Counted from the stretch's first letter, positions 1 through 7,488 are shown. The stretch: DNA of 25,975 nucleotides from Clostridia bacterium (GCA_017408625.1 JAFQUG010000218.1:1-25975), one strand, 5' to 3'. The notes: generated by a model not told the origin, from the letters alone. Numbers and translations: made by a program.

Positions 1-1698
1 AATGCCGATAAAGTATGCAAGGGGGGCGATCCACCACGCACCGCCGAAGAGCGATCCTGCGATCATGGCGATGATGGGCAGCTTTGCGCCGCAAGGAATA
101 AAGGTGGTTGTGATGACCGTCATACGGCGGTCCTTTTCATTCTCAATGGTTCGGGACGCCATAATACCGGGAACGCCGCAGCCCGTGCCGATCAGCATAG
201 GGATAAACGACTTGCCCGAAAGTCCGAAGCGACGGAAAATTCTGTCCAGCACAAAGGCAATACGTGCCATGTAGCCGCACGCCTCTAAGAATGCGAGCAG
301 GATGAACAGCACGACCATCTGAGGCACAAAGCCAAGCACTGCGCCAACACCGCCCACGATACCGTCAAGCACCAATGCCTGCAGCCAATCGGCACAGCCG
401 ATAGCATTAAGTCCCTGCTCTACCAGCACGGGAATACCGGGTACCATGACGCGATAGTCGCCGATTGCGGGAGCGTTTTCAAGGATTACATCTGCATCAG
501 CCGTGATGTCGTAGCCTGCTTCCAGCAGCGCGTCGTTATAAGAACCGTAAGCCTCCTCAAACGCGCCAAGGTCGCCATCCTGTACTGCATCAAGGATCTC
601 ATCCGCGCCTACAACGCCTGCGTCATGCGCCTGCTCCAGCACGGGAGTCATGACTGCGTGATCAAGCAGATTTTCCTCTGCATAAGAGTCAACTGCATCG
701 TTGTACTTCTGCGCGCCGATAATCGGTACAGCCCATTCGTCGCCAAACAGGCCGTCGTTGGTAAAGTCGGTCACCCACGTACCAACCGTGGATACCGAGA
801 TGTAGTACACAAGGAACATGATAACCACGAAGATGGGCAACGCCAGGATGCGGTTGGTGACCACCTTGTCGATCTTATCGGACACGGTCATGCGGCTTGT
901 GTTCTTTTTCTTGTAGCAGCCGGACAGCAGAGTTGCGATGTAATTGTAACGCTCGTTGGCGATGATGCTCTCGGATTCGTCGTCCAGCTCCTCTTCGGCC
1001 ATGACGATATCGCGCTCGATATGCGCCACCTTTTCCTCGGGCATGGCAAGCTGCTCCAGCACCATGCGGTCACGCTCAAAGATCTTGATGGCATACCATC
1101 TCTGCTGCTGTTCGGGCATGCCGTGCACGGCCGCCTCCTCGATATGTGCGATCGCGTGCTCCACTGCACCCGAGAAATTATGCGAGGGAGCGGGGGCTTT
1201 TGTGCCCGCAGCGGCAATTGCCACCTCAGCAGCCTCGTCGATGCCCGTGCCCTTGAGCGCGGAGATCTCAACCACGGGACAGCCAAGCTTTTTGGAAAGT
1301 CCGTTGATGTCCAGGTGGTCACCGTTCTTGCGTACCACGTCGATCATGTTGATGGTCACGACCACGGGAATGCCGAGTTCGGTCAGCTGGGTGGTCAGAT
1401 ACAGGTTTCGCTCTAAGTTAGAGCCGTCCACGATGTTGAGAATGACGTCGGGACGCTCACCAACCAGGTAGTTTCTTGCAACCACCTCTTCGGGAGTATA
1501 GGGAGAAAGAGAATAAATACCGGGCAGGTCGGTTAAGATCACATTCTCGTACTTTTTGATCTTGCCTTCCTTCTTTTCCACGGTGACGCCGGGCCAGTTA
1601 CCTACAAACTGATTGGAGCCCGTCAGTGCATTAAACAGCGTCGTCTTACCCGAGTTCGGGTTACCTGCAAGAGCAATTCTGATCTTGCTTTGTTCCAT
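1..1698 (-). CDS. feoB: FeoB ferrous iron transporter (3' end beyond window)
   Basis: This is the GTP-dependent Fe(II) permease of the inner membrane. The visible 566 residues have the N-terminal G domain, with G1 GNPNSGKT at 12-19, DLPG at 57-60 and NMID at 117-120. A helical linker follows, then the first membrane segment (about 293-312) and the Gate region with GFVPQM and IPMLIGTGCGVPG. The reading frame runs off the left edge, so the C-terminal part is missing from the window and the gene is not necessarily broken. Residues of about 332-411, between the first TM and the VPGIPVLVEQG segment, form an acidic Ala/Asp/Glu-rich insert that shorter FeoB proteins lack; I recall similar inserts in clostridial homologues. 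The ATG at 1698 has GGAGG five bases upstream. It lies 102 bp downstream of feoA in the same direction. Confidence 0.96.
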   Translation of the reverse strand, partial: MEQSKIRIALAGNPNSGKTTLFNALTGSNQFVGNWPGVTVEKKEGKIKKYENVILTDLPGIYSLSPYTPEEVVARNYLVGERPDVILNIVDGSNLERNLYLTTQLTELGIPVVVTINMIDVVRKNGDHLDINGLSKKLGCPVVEISALKGTGIDEAAEVAIAAAGTKAPAPSHNFSGAVEHAIAHIEEAAVHGMPEQQQRWYAIKIFERDRMVLEQLAMPEEKVAHIERDIVMAEEELDDESESIIANERYNYIATLLSGCYKKKNTSRMTVSDKIDKVVTNRILALPIFVVIMFLVYYISVSTVGTWVTDFTNDGLFGDEWAVPIIGAQKYNDAVDSYAEENLLDHAVMTPVLEQAHDAGVVGADEILDAVQDGDLGAFEEAYGSYNDALLEAGYDITADADVILENAPAIGDYRVMVPGIPVLVEQGLNAIGCADWLQALVLDGIVGGVGAVLGFVPQMVVLFILLAFLEACGYMARIAFVLDRIFRRFGLSGKSFIPMLIGTGCGVPGIMASRTIENEKDRRMTVITTTFIPCGAKLPIIAMIAGSLFGGAWWIAPLAYFIGI

Positions 1699-1737
1699 AT
1701 TAACCTCCATGCCGCCCATAGCAGCTCAAATAGTAAT

Positions 1738-1759
1738 GGAAAATTTGATTCCATTTTCC
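1738..1759. repeat. Small inverted repeat in the feoB leader
   Basis: GGAAAAT (1738-1744) and ATTTTCC (1753-1759) form a stem with an 8-nt loop, directly next to the operator palindrome and 40-60 nt upstream of the feoB start. It could be a leader hairpin. Its function is unknown. Confidence 0.4.
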
Positions 1760-1777
1760 GGTTAGCCCATGCTAACC
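1760..1777. promoter_or_regulatory. Probable DtxR-family operator in the feoA-feoB gap
   Basis: The 18-bp palindrome has 7-bp arms, GGTTAGC and GCTAACC, around CCAT. It shares the GTTAGC-N4-GCTAAC core with the site at 2083-2100 and resembles DtxR/IdeR boxes built on TTAG...CTAA. On the minus strand a TACAAT hexamer (1786-1781) lies three bases upstream of it, similar to the feoA layout, so a second iron-regulated start for feoB is possible; no good -35 is visible. Confidence 0.65.
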
Positions 1778-1800
1778 TGTATTGTAAAAAAATACTTGGG

Positions 1801-2025
1801 TCAGTTCTCTACTTCAATCAGCTCGGCATCGGCCTTGCGCAGGGACAGCTCGTATCCGCGCACGTTAAGCTCCAGCGGGTCTCCCAGCGGTGCTACCTTA
1901 CGCACGTAGATCTCTACGCCCTTTGTAATGCCCATGTCCATGATGCGGCGCTTGAGTGCGCCCTCACCGTGCAGCTTGACCACCTTTGCGGTCTGCCCAA
2001 CCTTGACGTCTCGCAACGTTTTCAT
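1801..2025 (-). CDS. feoA: FeoA SH3-like iron transport accessory protein
   Basis: This 74-residue protein has the usual FeoA size. It starts MKTLRDVKVGQTAKV and carries the family pattern of a small beta-barrel: G-x-L-K-R-R-x-M-D-M-G (about 22-33), then VRKVAPLGDPLEL and a closing YELSLRKADAELI. FeoA is a cytosolic SH3-fold partner needed for FeoB uptake. The ATG at 2025 follows an AAAGGGGA ribosome site. A consensus promoter and a DtxR-like palindrome lie just upstream, so this is the first gene of feoAB. Confidence 0.94.
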   Translation of the reverse strand: MKTLRDVKVGQTAKVVKLHGEGALKRRIMDMGITKGVEIYVRKVAPLGDPLELNVRGYELSLRKADAELIEVEN

Positions 2026-2082
2026 TTCGTTTCCCCTTTCTCCGGAATACGAAAACTGCTTTGTTTACAAAGCAATTCTGTA

Positions 2083-2100
2083 AGTTAGCCTGTGCTAACT
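2083..2100. promoter_or_regulatory. Probable DtxR-family operator at the feoA promoter
   Basis: The palindrome AGTTAGC-CTGT-GCTAACT lies six bases downstream of the feoA -10 box, at the expected transcription start. Repressor bound there would block feoAB transcription. The DtxR-like repressor gene begins about 190 bp away on the other strand. Confidence 0.75.
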
Positions 2101-2106
2101 GTAAAT

Positions 2107-2135
2107 ATTATAGCCCCTTTTGCACAATTTGTCAA
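2107..2135 (-). promoter_or_regulatory. Consensus promoter of feoAB
   Basis: On the minus strand, TTGACA (2135-2130), a 17-nt spacer and TATAAT (2112-2107) match the sigma-A consensus perfectly. The transcription start would fall in the operator palindrome. The leader also holds a TGCTTTGT/ACAAAGCA palindrome at 2057-2074, which may be a hairpin or another regulator site. Confidence 0.88.
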
Positions 2136-2231
2136 TATACTCCAAATAATTTTTTCAACTTTATTAAAAAAACGCATGAAGTACAGGCGAATCTTCCCTT
2201 TTTTGTGCATTATGCGCATGGCGAAAAAGAC

Positions 2232-2260
2232 TTGATTTTTGGTTTGGTTTGTGGTATAAT
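2232..2260 (+). promoter_or_regulatory. Promoter of the DtxR-family regulator
   Basis: TTGATT (2232-2237), a 17-nt spacer and TATAAT (2255-2260) sit 31 bp upstream of the GTG start. No GTTAGC palindrome overlaps this promoter, so repressor synthesis may not be autoregulated through the feo-type box. Confidence 0.75.
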
Positions 2261-2291
2261 ATATGGAAGGAAATCAAAAGGAGGGATAGCC

Positions 2292-2666
2292 GTGAGCAAG
2301 ATTCTGGAATCAGGCGAAATGTACCTTGAAAATATCCTCGTGCTGCGCGACAAGCTGGAGCACGTACGTGCCATCGATATCGTCAATTATACGGGCTATT
2401 CCAAGCCCAGCATCAGCCGTGCTATGGGCCTTTTAAAGGAAGATGGCATGATCGAGGTGGATGCGCAGGGCTATATCACGCTGACCCCCGAGGGCGAGGC
2501 GCGTGCGCAGAACGTATATCTGCGTCACAAGGCACTGACCGCGTTCTTCTGCTCTATCGGCATCGACGAGGAAACCGCCTCGGCCGACGCCTGCAAGATC
2601 GAGCACATCATCAGCGAGCAGAGCATGATCAAGATCAGAGAATATTTGGAAAAGACAGATAAATAA
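2292..2666 (+). CDS. DtxR-family iron-dependent transcriptional repressor
   Basis: This 124-residue protein starts at the GTG at 2292, behind an AGGAGGG ribosome site; an upstream extension of the frame has no such support. The N-terminal winged helix (about 8-70) opens with GEMYLENI, the DtxR/MntR signature. The dimerisation and metal-binding part carries H79, C101, E104 and H105 (ACKIEH), plus M10, closely matching DtxR positions M10, H79, C102, E105 and H106. The Cys favours iron over manganese sensing. It lacks the C-terminal SH3 domain of full-length DtxR, as MntR-size members do. It diverges from feoAB, whose control regions carry DtxR-like palindromes, so it probably represses iron uptake when Fe(II) is plentiful. 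Confidence 0.9.
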   Translation: MSKILESGEMYLENILVLRDKLEHVRAIDIVNYTGYSKPSISRAMGLLKEDGMIEVDAQGYITLTPEGEARAQNVYLRHKALTAFFCSIGIDEETASADACKIEHIISEQSMIKIREYLEKTDK

Positions 2667-2695
2667 AGCAACGGCTGCTGCCGTTGCTTTATTTT
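2664..2695. terminator. Intrinsic terminator between converging genes
   Basis: A 12-bp perfect stem, TAAAGCAACGGC with its complement around a TGCT loop, is followed on the plus strand by TTTTATT. It overlaps the regulator's stop codon. It also sits at the end of the leftward DUF4097 gene and may serve both. Confidence 0.85.
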
Positions 2696-3719
2696 ATTCA
2701 AATTCGATTTGGATATCCCCCGTATCGGTGGTGATCTCGCAGACGCCGCCGCTCGTGGCGCGGGGCACCTCCACGCGACCCGTGTTGGTTTGCGTATAAA
2801 TGATCTTGGGGGTCAGGAACGAGCCCTTGACGTCACCCGTATCGGTTTCGATCTTGATCTCGGCTGCGTCACAGCCGTCCAGCACCACGTCGCCCGTATC
2901 GGTATTGACGTCCATCTTTCCCGAAGCCACAACATCGGTAAGCTTTGCCTTGCCCGTGTCGGTGTCCACAAAGATATCCACAGCGCGGCAACCGCTCAGC
3001 TCGGCATTGCCGGTGTTGGTTGTCACGTTCAACGTGCTCTTGGCAACAGCATCGGTCACAATAGCCTTACCCGTGTCGGTTTCTACCTGAATGCTTTTCG
3101 CCTCTGTACCGTTGATCTCTGCTCTGCCCGTATCGGTTTTTACAGACAGCGCCCCGTCCATGCTCACGTTCTTGATGCGTACAAATCCGGTATCAGTTTC
3201 AACACTCATGCTATGCGCAACGCCCGCTTCCCACTTCACCGCACCCGTATTCATACCAATCTGTACGTTTGCAAACGAAAACTCAGACGAGACAGTCACC
3301 GTACCCGTATTGCTTTTCATGAGCAACGCGTCATAAGCGGTCTTGGGCAGATACACGATCATATTCTGTCGCTGCGTATTAAAGATCCCGATATTGTGAT
3401 ACCATTGGCGCGTATCTTGCGTTGTGATTTTGAGTGTGCCCTCATGCACCGAAACGCTGTAGGTCACGTATTCACTCTCCATGCACTCGACCTTGCACTT
3501 GCCGTCAAGTGCCGTCCGAAATTCGATGCTTGATTCAATCGTTTGAATCGAAATATTCGAAAAATCCTCTGTGACCTCGTATGTCACGGGCTCATATTTT
3601 GTCGTTTGCAGCGTGCCGAAATCCCACTCGGCTGCGCTCATGGCACCCGCAAAAAGGCCTGCGCCCACAAGCACCAGCGCACCTGCAACGATCAAGCTGA
3701 TGACAATAGCCTTTTTCAT
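2694..3719 (-). CDS. DUF4097-family repeat protein with N-terminal membrane anchor
   Basis: The 341-residue protein starts at the ATG at 3719 (MKKAIVISLIVAGALVL), with GGAGAGAAGG just upstream; the longer frame upstream has no ribosome site. One hydrophobic segment (about 3-27) serves as a signal anchor. From about residue 130 the protein is a ladder of roughly 20-residue units ending in TDTG or TNTG, typical of the DUF4097 beta-helix family found beside LiaFSR-like and PadR systems. It is probably displayed outside the membrane. The exact function of the family is not settled. The start codon overlaps the stop of the DUF1700 gene (ATGA), indicating coupled translation. Confidence 0.85.
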   Translation of the reverse strand: MKKAIVISLIVAGALVLVGAGLFAGAMSAAEWDFGTLQTTKYEPVTYEVTEDFSNISIQTIESSIEFRTALDGKCKVECMESEYVTYSVSVHEGTLKITTQDTRQWYHNIGIFNTQRQNMIVYLPKTAYDALLMKSNTGTVTVSSEFSFANVQIGMNTGAVKWEAGVAHSMSVETDTGFVRIKNVSMDGALSVKTDTGRAEINGTEAKSIQVETDTGKAIVTDAVAKSTLNVTTNTGNAELSGCRAVDIFVDTDTGKAKLTDVVASGKMDVNTDTGDVVLDGCDAAEIKIETDTGDVKGSFLTPKIIYTQTNTGRVEVPRATSGGVCEITTDTGDIQIEFE

Positions 3720-4363
3720 TCCTTCTCTCTCCTTCCCGTGAACAGCTTGGCAATGCCGACAAAGGTCATCTTGGTCAGCCAAGCCGCACCCTTAGTCGTA
3801 TAAACACAACCGAAAAATGCAAATATTGCAAGACCCGCGCAAGCAAGACCTGCGCCAAGCACCGCTGCACCAACAAGCCACTCGCCTGCGATCATGCAGC
3901 CAAGGCCGTTCAGCGTCAAGGCGATGCCACAGGCCGCAAGCGTGACAAACAGCGCACCCCAAAGCGTGGCAACCACGCTCCAAAGCACTGCAATCAGCGC
4001 GATCACAATAGAAAACGCAGCGATCAGCAGCGGTATCCAAAGCGGTGCACCCAGAATCAGCATCACGATCTGCCAGGTCTCCATGCCCTTTTTGCTCCTC
4101 TTTTTGGGAGTTTCCTTTTGCTGCATAGGCTCTTGGATCTCGGCCGGCATCTGCTCGGGAGTTCTTTGCGGGATCTCGTCAAGGATGCTTGCAATGATTT
4201 CATTCACGTCACCGATCTGTGCAACGGCCTCCTGCTCCGAAAGCCCTTCCTCTATGCGGTCGTCTATCATTTCGCTGTAAAAATTCAACCGCTCGCGGGC
4301 ATCCGACTCGGTCAGACATGAAATACCCGCTTGCAAACGGTCAAGAAATTCCTGTTTATTCAC
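3716..4363 (-). CDS. DUF1700/HAAS-domain membrane protein
   Basis: The 215-residue protein begins with a helical HAAS-type domain (MNKQEFLDRLQAGI ... EEGLSEQEAVAQIGD, about 1-65). A polar Pro/Glu/Lys-rich linker (about 66-95) follows, then three or four hydrophobic segments between about 98 and 195, and a basic tail. DUF1700 proteins regularly pair with PadR regulators and DUF4097 proteins and are thought to relay membrane state to the regulator; that role is inferred. It overlaps the PadR gene by 8 bp upstream and the DUF4097 gene by 4 bp downstream. Confidence 0.85.
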   Translation of the reverse strand: MNKQEFLDRLQAGISCLTESDARERLNFYSEMIDDRIEEGLSEQEAVAQIGDVNEIIASILDEIPQRTPEQMPAEIQEPMQQKETPKKRSKKGMETWQIVMLILGAPLWIPLLIAAFSIVIALIAVLWSVVATLWGALFVTLAACGIALTLNGLGCMIAGEWLVGAAVLGAGLACAGLAIFAFFGCVYTTKGAAWLTKMTFVGIAKLFTGRREKE

Positions 4364-4676
4364 GTTCGCTCCCCTCCTTGGTTACAAATTGATACATGAC
4401 CATGACCTCGCGCCATTCGCTCTTGAATTCCTCAATGCGCTCCCTGCCCTTGTCGGTAATCTGATAATATTTTCGCAGCCTTCCGCCGTGCTCTGCCGAG
4501 CGGACGGTCAGCATTTGCGCGCCTTCCAATCTTTTGAGAATGGTATAAAGCGTGGATTCCGAAAGCGTGATATACGGCGACATATCCTTGATGATCTTAT
4601 AGCCGTAGGACTCTCCATCTTTGATGGTTGCTAAGACACAAACGTCCAGCATGCCGCGTTTGAGTTGAATATCCAT
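4356..4676 (-). CDS. PadR-family transcriptional regulator
   Basis: The 106-residue winged-helix protein has the PadR order: QLKRGMLDVCVLATI, SYGYKIIKDM, then SESTLYTILKRLE (recognition helix) and GGRLRKYYQITDKGRE (wing). A short C-terminal helix serves dimerisation. The start at 4676 follows a GGGGG-rich site. It is the first gene of the PadR/DUF1700/DUF4097 operon and probably controls its own promoter through the ATGTAATAC repeats there. The effector is unknown. Confidence 0.92.
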   Translation of the reverse strand: MDIQLKRGMLDVCVLATIKDGESYGYKIIKDMSPYITLSESTLYTILKRLEGAQMLTVRSAEHGGRLRKYYQITDKGRERIEEFKSEWREVMVMYQFVTKEGSERE

Positions 4677-4702
4677 GTAATACCCCCTTTCATGTAATAC
4701 AT
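4674..4702. promoter_or_regulatory. Candidate PadR operator: CATGTAATAC direct repeat and ATGTA-A-TACAT palindrome
   Basis: CATGTAATAC occurs at 4674-4683 and again at 4691-4700. The second copy extends into an 11-bp palindrome, ATGTA/TACAT, at 4692-4702, touching the -10 box of the leftward promoter. The first overlaps the PadR start codon. PadR proteins usually bind ATGT...ACAT sites, so autoregulation is likely. Confidence 0.6.
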
Positions 4703-4729
4703 CATATCACGAAGTATTGTGTTTGTCAA
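4701..4729 (-). promoter_or_regulatory. Promoter of the PadR/DUF1700/DUF4097 operon
   Basis: On the minus strand TTGACA (4729-4724), a 17-nt spacer and TATGAT (4706-4701) form a near-consensus promoter 25 bp upstream of the PadR start. Confidence 0.85.
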
Positions 4730-4792
4730 TAGTTTCGAAAATTTTTTTGATCAATTTGATGCATTTTTTGTATTCCTCCCCTGCATATATCG

Positions 4793-4822
4793 AAAAAACG
4801 CCACCGCGTGCGGTGGCGTTTT
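4793..4822 (-). terminator. Intrinsic terminator of the TIM-barrel/PHP operon
   Basis: A 12-bp stem (AAAACGCCACCG with its complement, loop CGTG) is followed on the minus strand by six T residues. It lies 20 bp past the stop of the PHP gene. The plus-strand side ends in only TTTTCC. Confidence 0.85.
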
Positions 4823-4842
4823 CCTATGAATTTTCTATAAAA

Positions 4843-5637
4843 CTAACCAAACGGCTTGAATTTATGCTCCTCGCAAAGCTCCAGTGCGTCAATCACAGCC
4901 TCAAAACGAGCGCGTGCAGCGTCAAGACCTGCGGGATGGTGCGCATCCGAGCCGAGATAGAACTTGCATCCCTGCTCTTTTGCAATGTGATAGGGTCGCA
5001 TGGTGTCCGCGCTCTGCGGATCGGTCAAGGACACATTCAGCTCCACGCCCATGCCCGATCTTGCCACGCGGGCAAACAGCCGGGCAAAGTCCGCATCCGG
5101 GATCGCGTTGAGAATATCATCGCGGCTCCCCTCGCAATTCTTTGCCATCAGGCTGCAGGTAAAGTGCGCAAGACCCATCTTTTCAAACGGCAGATCCATA
5201 TCCAAAAGCGCGTGATTGCGCTGCATATACAGCTCTGCCCTGCGCACAACCGAGACGTCCTCGGGCGCGATGGTAAAGCCGGACATGTGCAAATGGCTGG
5301 TGGGCACAATGATAAATTCAAACGCATTCATCGTCTTATCCGAGATGCCAAGTGTCAAAAACCTGTCCATATCGATCTCACAGCCGAAATGAAACGCACA
5401 TTTTTCGGATTTTGGCAGCGGCAAGATCCCTTGCACGTGTGCAAAATTCTGCGCTGCATACCAACCGCTCGCACCTGGCACGTTCTCGTCCCAGTAATGG
5501 TCTGTCACGCAGATATGCGAGAGTCCCTCTCGCTCGCCGTAAGCAAGCAGCGCATCGGCCGTCTGCTGCGGATCATTTGAGCACAGCGAGAGCTGCGAAT
5601 GCAGGTGCAGGTCGTGGTCAATGATAAATCTGCTCAT
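4843..5637 (-). CDS. PHP-domain phosphoesterase, histidinol-phosphatase-like
   Basis: This 264-residue protein has the four PHP metal motifs in order: DHDLHLHS near the N-terminus, VTDHYW (about 44-49), FGCEIDMD (about 83-90), and GSDAHHP near residue 230. The fold is a trinuclear-metal TIM-like barrel. HisJ-type histidinol-phosphatases and many unassigned phosphoesterases share it. No his genes are nearby, and the partners are two sugar-isomerase-like TIM barrels, so a sugar-phosphate substrate is as likely as histidinol phosphate. The ATG at 5637 comes three bases after the upstream stop, with no strong ribosome site, which suggests translational coupling. Confidence 0.85.
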   Translation of the reverse strand: MSRFIIDHDLHLHSQLSLCSNDPQQTADALLAYGEREGLSHICVTDHYWDENVPGASGWYAAQNFAHVQGILPLPKSEKCAFHFGCEIDMDRFLTLGISDKTMNAFEFIIVPTSHLHMSGFTIAPEDVSVVRRAELYMQRNHALLDMDLPFEKMGLAHFTCSLMAKNCEGSRDDILNAIPDADFARLFARVARSGMGVELNVSLTDPQSADTMRPYHIAKEQGCKFYLGSDAHHPAGLDAARARFEAVIDALELCEEHKFKPFG

Positions 5638-5640
5638 GGA

Positions 5641-6492
5641 TCAGGACAGAAAACGCTTGAGGTTTTCGTAACCTCTTGCAATGGCGGCAAAGCAATCCTC
5701 TGCGCCCTCATACTCGATGGAATAATAGCCGTTATAGCCTGTGTTCTTGATAATCTCAATGCACTTGCCCACGTTGCAATCGCCCTCGCCGACCGCAGCA
5801 CCTGCAAAATAATTGCATGCGCGCGTTTTGCCGTAACCCGGCTTGGGCTCACAGGACTTATACATATCCTTGGCGTGCACGTGCACGGCATAGGGCGCGA
5901 CGCGGGAGACCGCGGTCACGTTGTCCTCGTCCGCGCAGACAAAGTTGCCAACGTCCACGAGAAGTCCGTAGTTATCGTGTGCCACCGCGTTGAACAGCTG
6001 CTCAACGCGATAGGAATCCTGCGCAATATAGCCGTGGTTTTCGGTACAGGTGATGATACCGCACTCGGCACCGTACTCGGTGATCTTGCGTGCATTGTCC
6101 GCAATGGTGGGCAGCATGAGTCCAAAGCTGCGGCCATTGCCCTGCTTGGTGGTGGCATAGCAAACGTCGTGGCGCATGACCGAGCAGCCAAGCGCAACGG
6201 CAACGTCCACCTGCGCCTTCATGCGATCCACCTCGGCTTGATTGGCAGCAGCGGTGTCGTGGTACAGGTTTGCTCCGATGGTATATGCGTTGATGGTCAT
6301 ACCAAGCGCATCGGCTCTCTCCTTGAGCTGCTTTGCAAACGCAAGACGGTCTGCCTGGGTCTCGCCCGGCATATCCAAAAACTCAATGGCATCAAAGCCC
6401 ATTTCGTGCGCCTTGTCAATGGTCTGCTCCAGCGTCAGACGGCCGTCACGAATGGCCTGGTAGTAGGAATACGAGCTGACGGAAATCTTCAT
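5641..6492 (-). CDS. Sugar phosphate isomerase/epimerase-like TIM barrel (second of pair)
   Basis: The 283-residue protein belongs to the xylose-isomerase-like/AP-endonuclease-2 superfamily. It begins MKISVSSYSYYQAI, with GFDAIEFLDMPG on the second strand. Metal and acid residues are visible in CTENHG, LLVDVGNFV, VHVHAKDMY and SIEYEG, at the usual strand ends. Such enzymes isomerise or epimerise ketoses, inososes or their derivatives; the substrate cannot be read here. The ATG at 6492 follows AAGGTGAG, 9 bp after the upstream gene's stop, in the same operon. Confidence 0.85.
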   Translation of the reverse strand: MKISVSSYSYYQAIRDGRLTLEQTIDKAHEMGFDAIEFLDMPGETQADRLAFAKQLKERADALGMTINAYTIGANLYHDTAAANQAEVDRMKAQVDVAVALGCSVMRHDVCYATTKQGNGRSFGLMLPTIADNARKITEYGAECGIITCTENHGYIAQDSYRVEQLFNAVAHDNYGLLVDVGNFVCADEDNVTAVSRVAPYAVHVHAKDMYKSCEPKPGYGKTRACNYFAGAAVGEGDCNVGKCIEIIKNTGYNGYYSIEYEGAEDCFAAIARGYENLKRFLS

Positions 6493-6501
6493 ATGCTCAC
6501 C

Positions 6502-7356
6502 TTATTTGCCCATGATGCCGGTCAGGTGGTCGATCGCAGTCTGAATGTCACCTCTGGGGTTGTCACCGCACTCGCGCTCAATGGTCAAGAAGCCCTTATA
6601 GCCAATGTCGTCCAGCGCCTGCAGGTAGGTCTCAAAGTGTACGCCACCCGTGCCGAGCGGTACTTCTGCAAAATACTGAATGCCCTGGAACTCCTGAGGA
6701 ACGGGATGCACGACACCGTAAATGTACTCGGGATTGCCGCGGTGCAGCATAACGCCATCCTTGGCGTGGGTATGTACGATATAGTCCTTGAGGTTGTGCA
6801 CTGCCTCGACGGGATCGTCGGCAGATACCATGACAAGGTTCGCGGGGTCAAGGTTGACGGCTACGCCGCGAGAGCCCAGAGAGTCCAGGAACTTCTTGAG
6901 CACGGCACTGGTCTCGGGACCTGTCTCGATGGCAAAATGAGAGCCCATGCTATCCGCAAACGCTGCAAGCTCGGAGCAAGCAGATTGCATAATGGCATAT
7001 CTGGGGTGGTTCGGATCCTCGGGAACAACACCGATGTGGGTGGTGACGATATCGGTCTCCAGCTCCTTTGCAAGCTCTAAGATGCGCTTGGACTTTTCAA
7101 TGCACTCGGGGTTCTTTTCGGGGTTGCCAAAGCCCATGCCAAGGTCACCGCAGATGGCGGAGAAGCAAAGGCCGTAGGACTTGACCATATCCAAGAGCTC
7201 GCGTCTTTGCTGCTTGCTCATATTCTCGGGTGCGTGCTCACCGTAGGTGCAGTACATCTGCAGACCCTGCACGCCCATCTCGGCTGCGGTCTTGATAGCG
7301 GTAGCGGTATCGGTTCTGAAGGACTCGACGATGACGCCGATCGGAAATTTTCTCAT
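6502..7356 (-). CDS. Sugar phosphate isomerase/epimerase-like TIM barrel (first of pair)
   Basis: The 284-residue protein shares the superfamily of the next gene but is clearly divergent from it. Active-site segments are FAIETGPET, VNLDPANLVM, VHTHAKDGV and LTIERECGD, giving the E-D-H-E set of divalent-metal isomerases. The start is set at the ATG at 7356 because GGAGG lies eight bases upstream; the ATG at 7371 sits inside that ribosome site. It is the first gene of the operon. A roughly 20-residue insert near VHPVPQEFQGIQYFAEVPLG covers the usual substrate loop. Confidence 0.85.
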   Translation of the reverse strand: MRKFPIGVIVESFRTDTATAIKTAAEMGVQGLQMYCTYGEHAPENMSKQQRRELLDMVKSYGLCFSAICGDLGMGFGNPEKNPECIEKSKRILELAKELETDIVTTHIGVVPEDPNHPRYAIMQSACSELAAFADSMGSHFAIETGPETSAVLKKFLDSLGSRGVAVNLDPANLVMVSADDPVEAVHNLKDYIVHTHAKDGVMLHRGNPEYIYGVVHPVPQEFQGIQYFAEVPLGTGGVHFETYLQALDDIGYKGFLTIERECGDNPRGDIQTAIDHLTGIMGK

Positions 7357-7387
7357 GGTAAATACCTCCATAATTTTCTATAAGTTT

Positions 7388-7416
7388 ATTATAACTTTTC
7401 CCTGCCCGAATGTCAA
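7388..7416 (-). promoter_or_regulatory. Promoter of the TIM-barrel/PHP operon
   Basis: On the minus strand TTGACA (7416-7411), a 17-nt spacer and TATAAT (7393-7388) match consensus, 32 bp upstream of the first start codon. No operator-like repeat was recognised beside it. Confidence 0.88.
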
Positions 7417-7450
7417 GAGTTATGCTATTTTAAGTGATAAGGTTTTCACA

Positions 7451-7488
7451 AAAAATGCCCCAAGACGAGCAGATGCTCACCTTGGGGC
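7451..7488 (-). terminator. Terminator after the small PH-like membrane gene
   Basis: GCCCCAAG (7457-7464) pairs with CTTGGGGC (7481-7488), with an inner GAGC/GCTC stem. On the minus strand the stem is followed by ATTTTTTG. It lies 35 bp past the stop at 7523. Confidence 0.8.

Noticed and set aside
625..1416. 263-codon frame opposite feoB
   Set aside because: FeoB is unambiguous in the other direction; this frame has no ribosome site.
3894..4321. Plus-strand frames opposite the DUF1700 gene
   Set aside because: These are shadows of a gene supported by overlap coupling and domain pattern.
5599..7080. 493-codon plus-strand frame opposite the TIM-barrel genes
   Set aside because: It spans two well-supported genes with their own ribosome sites and motifs; composition is that of a shadow frame.
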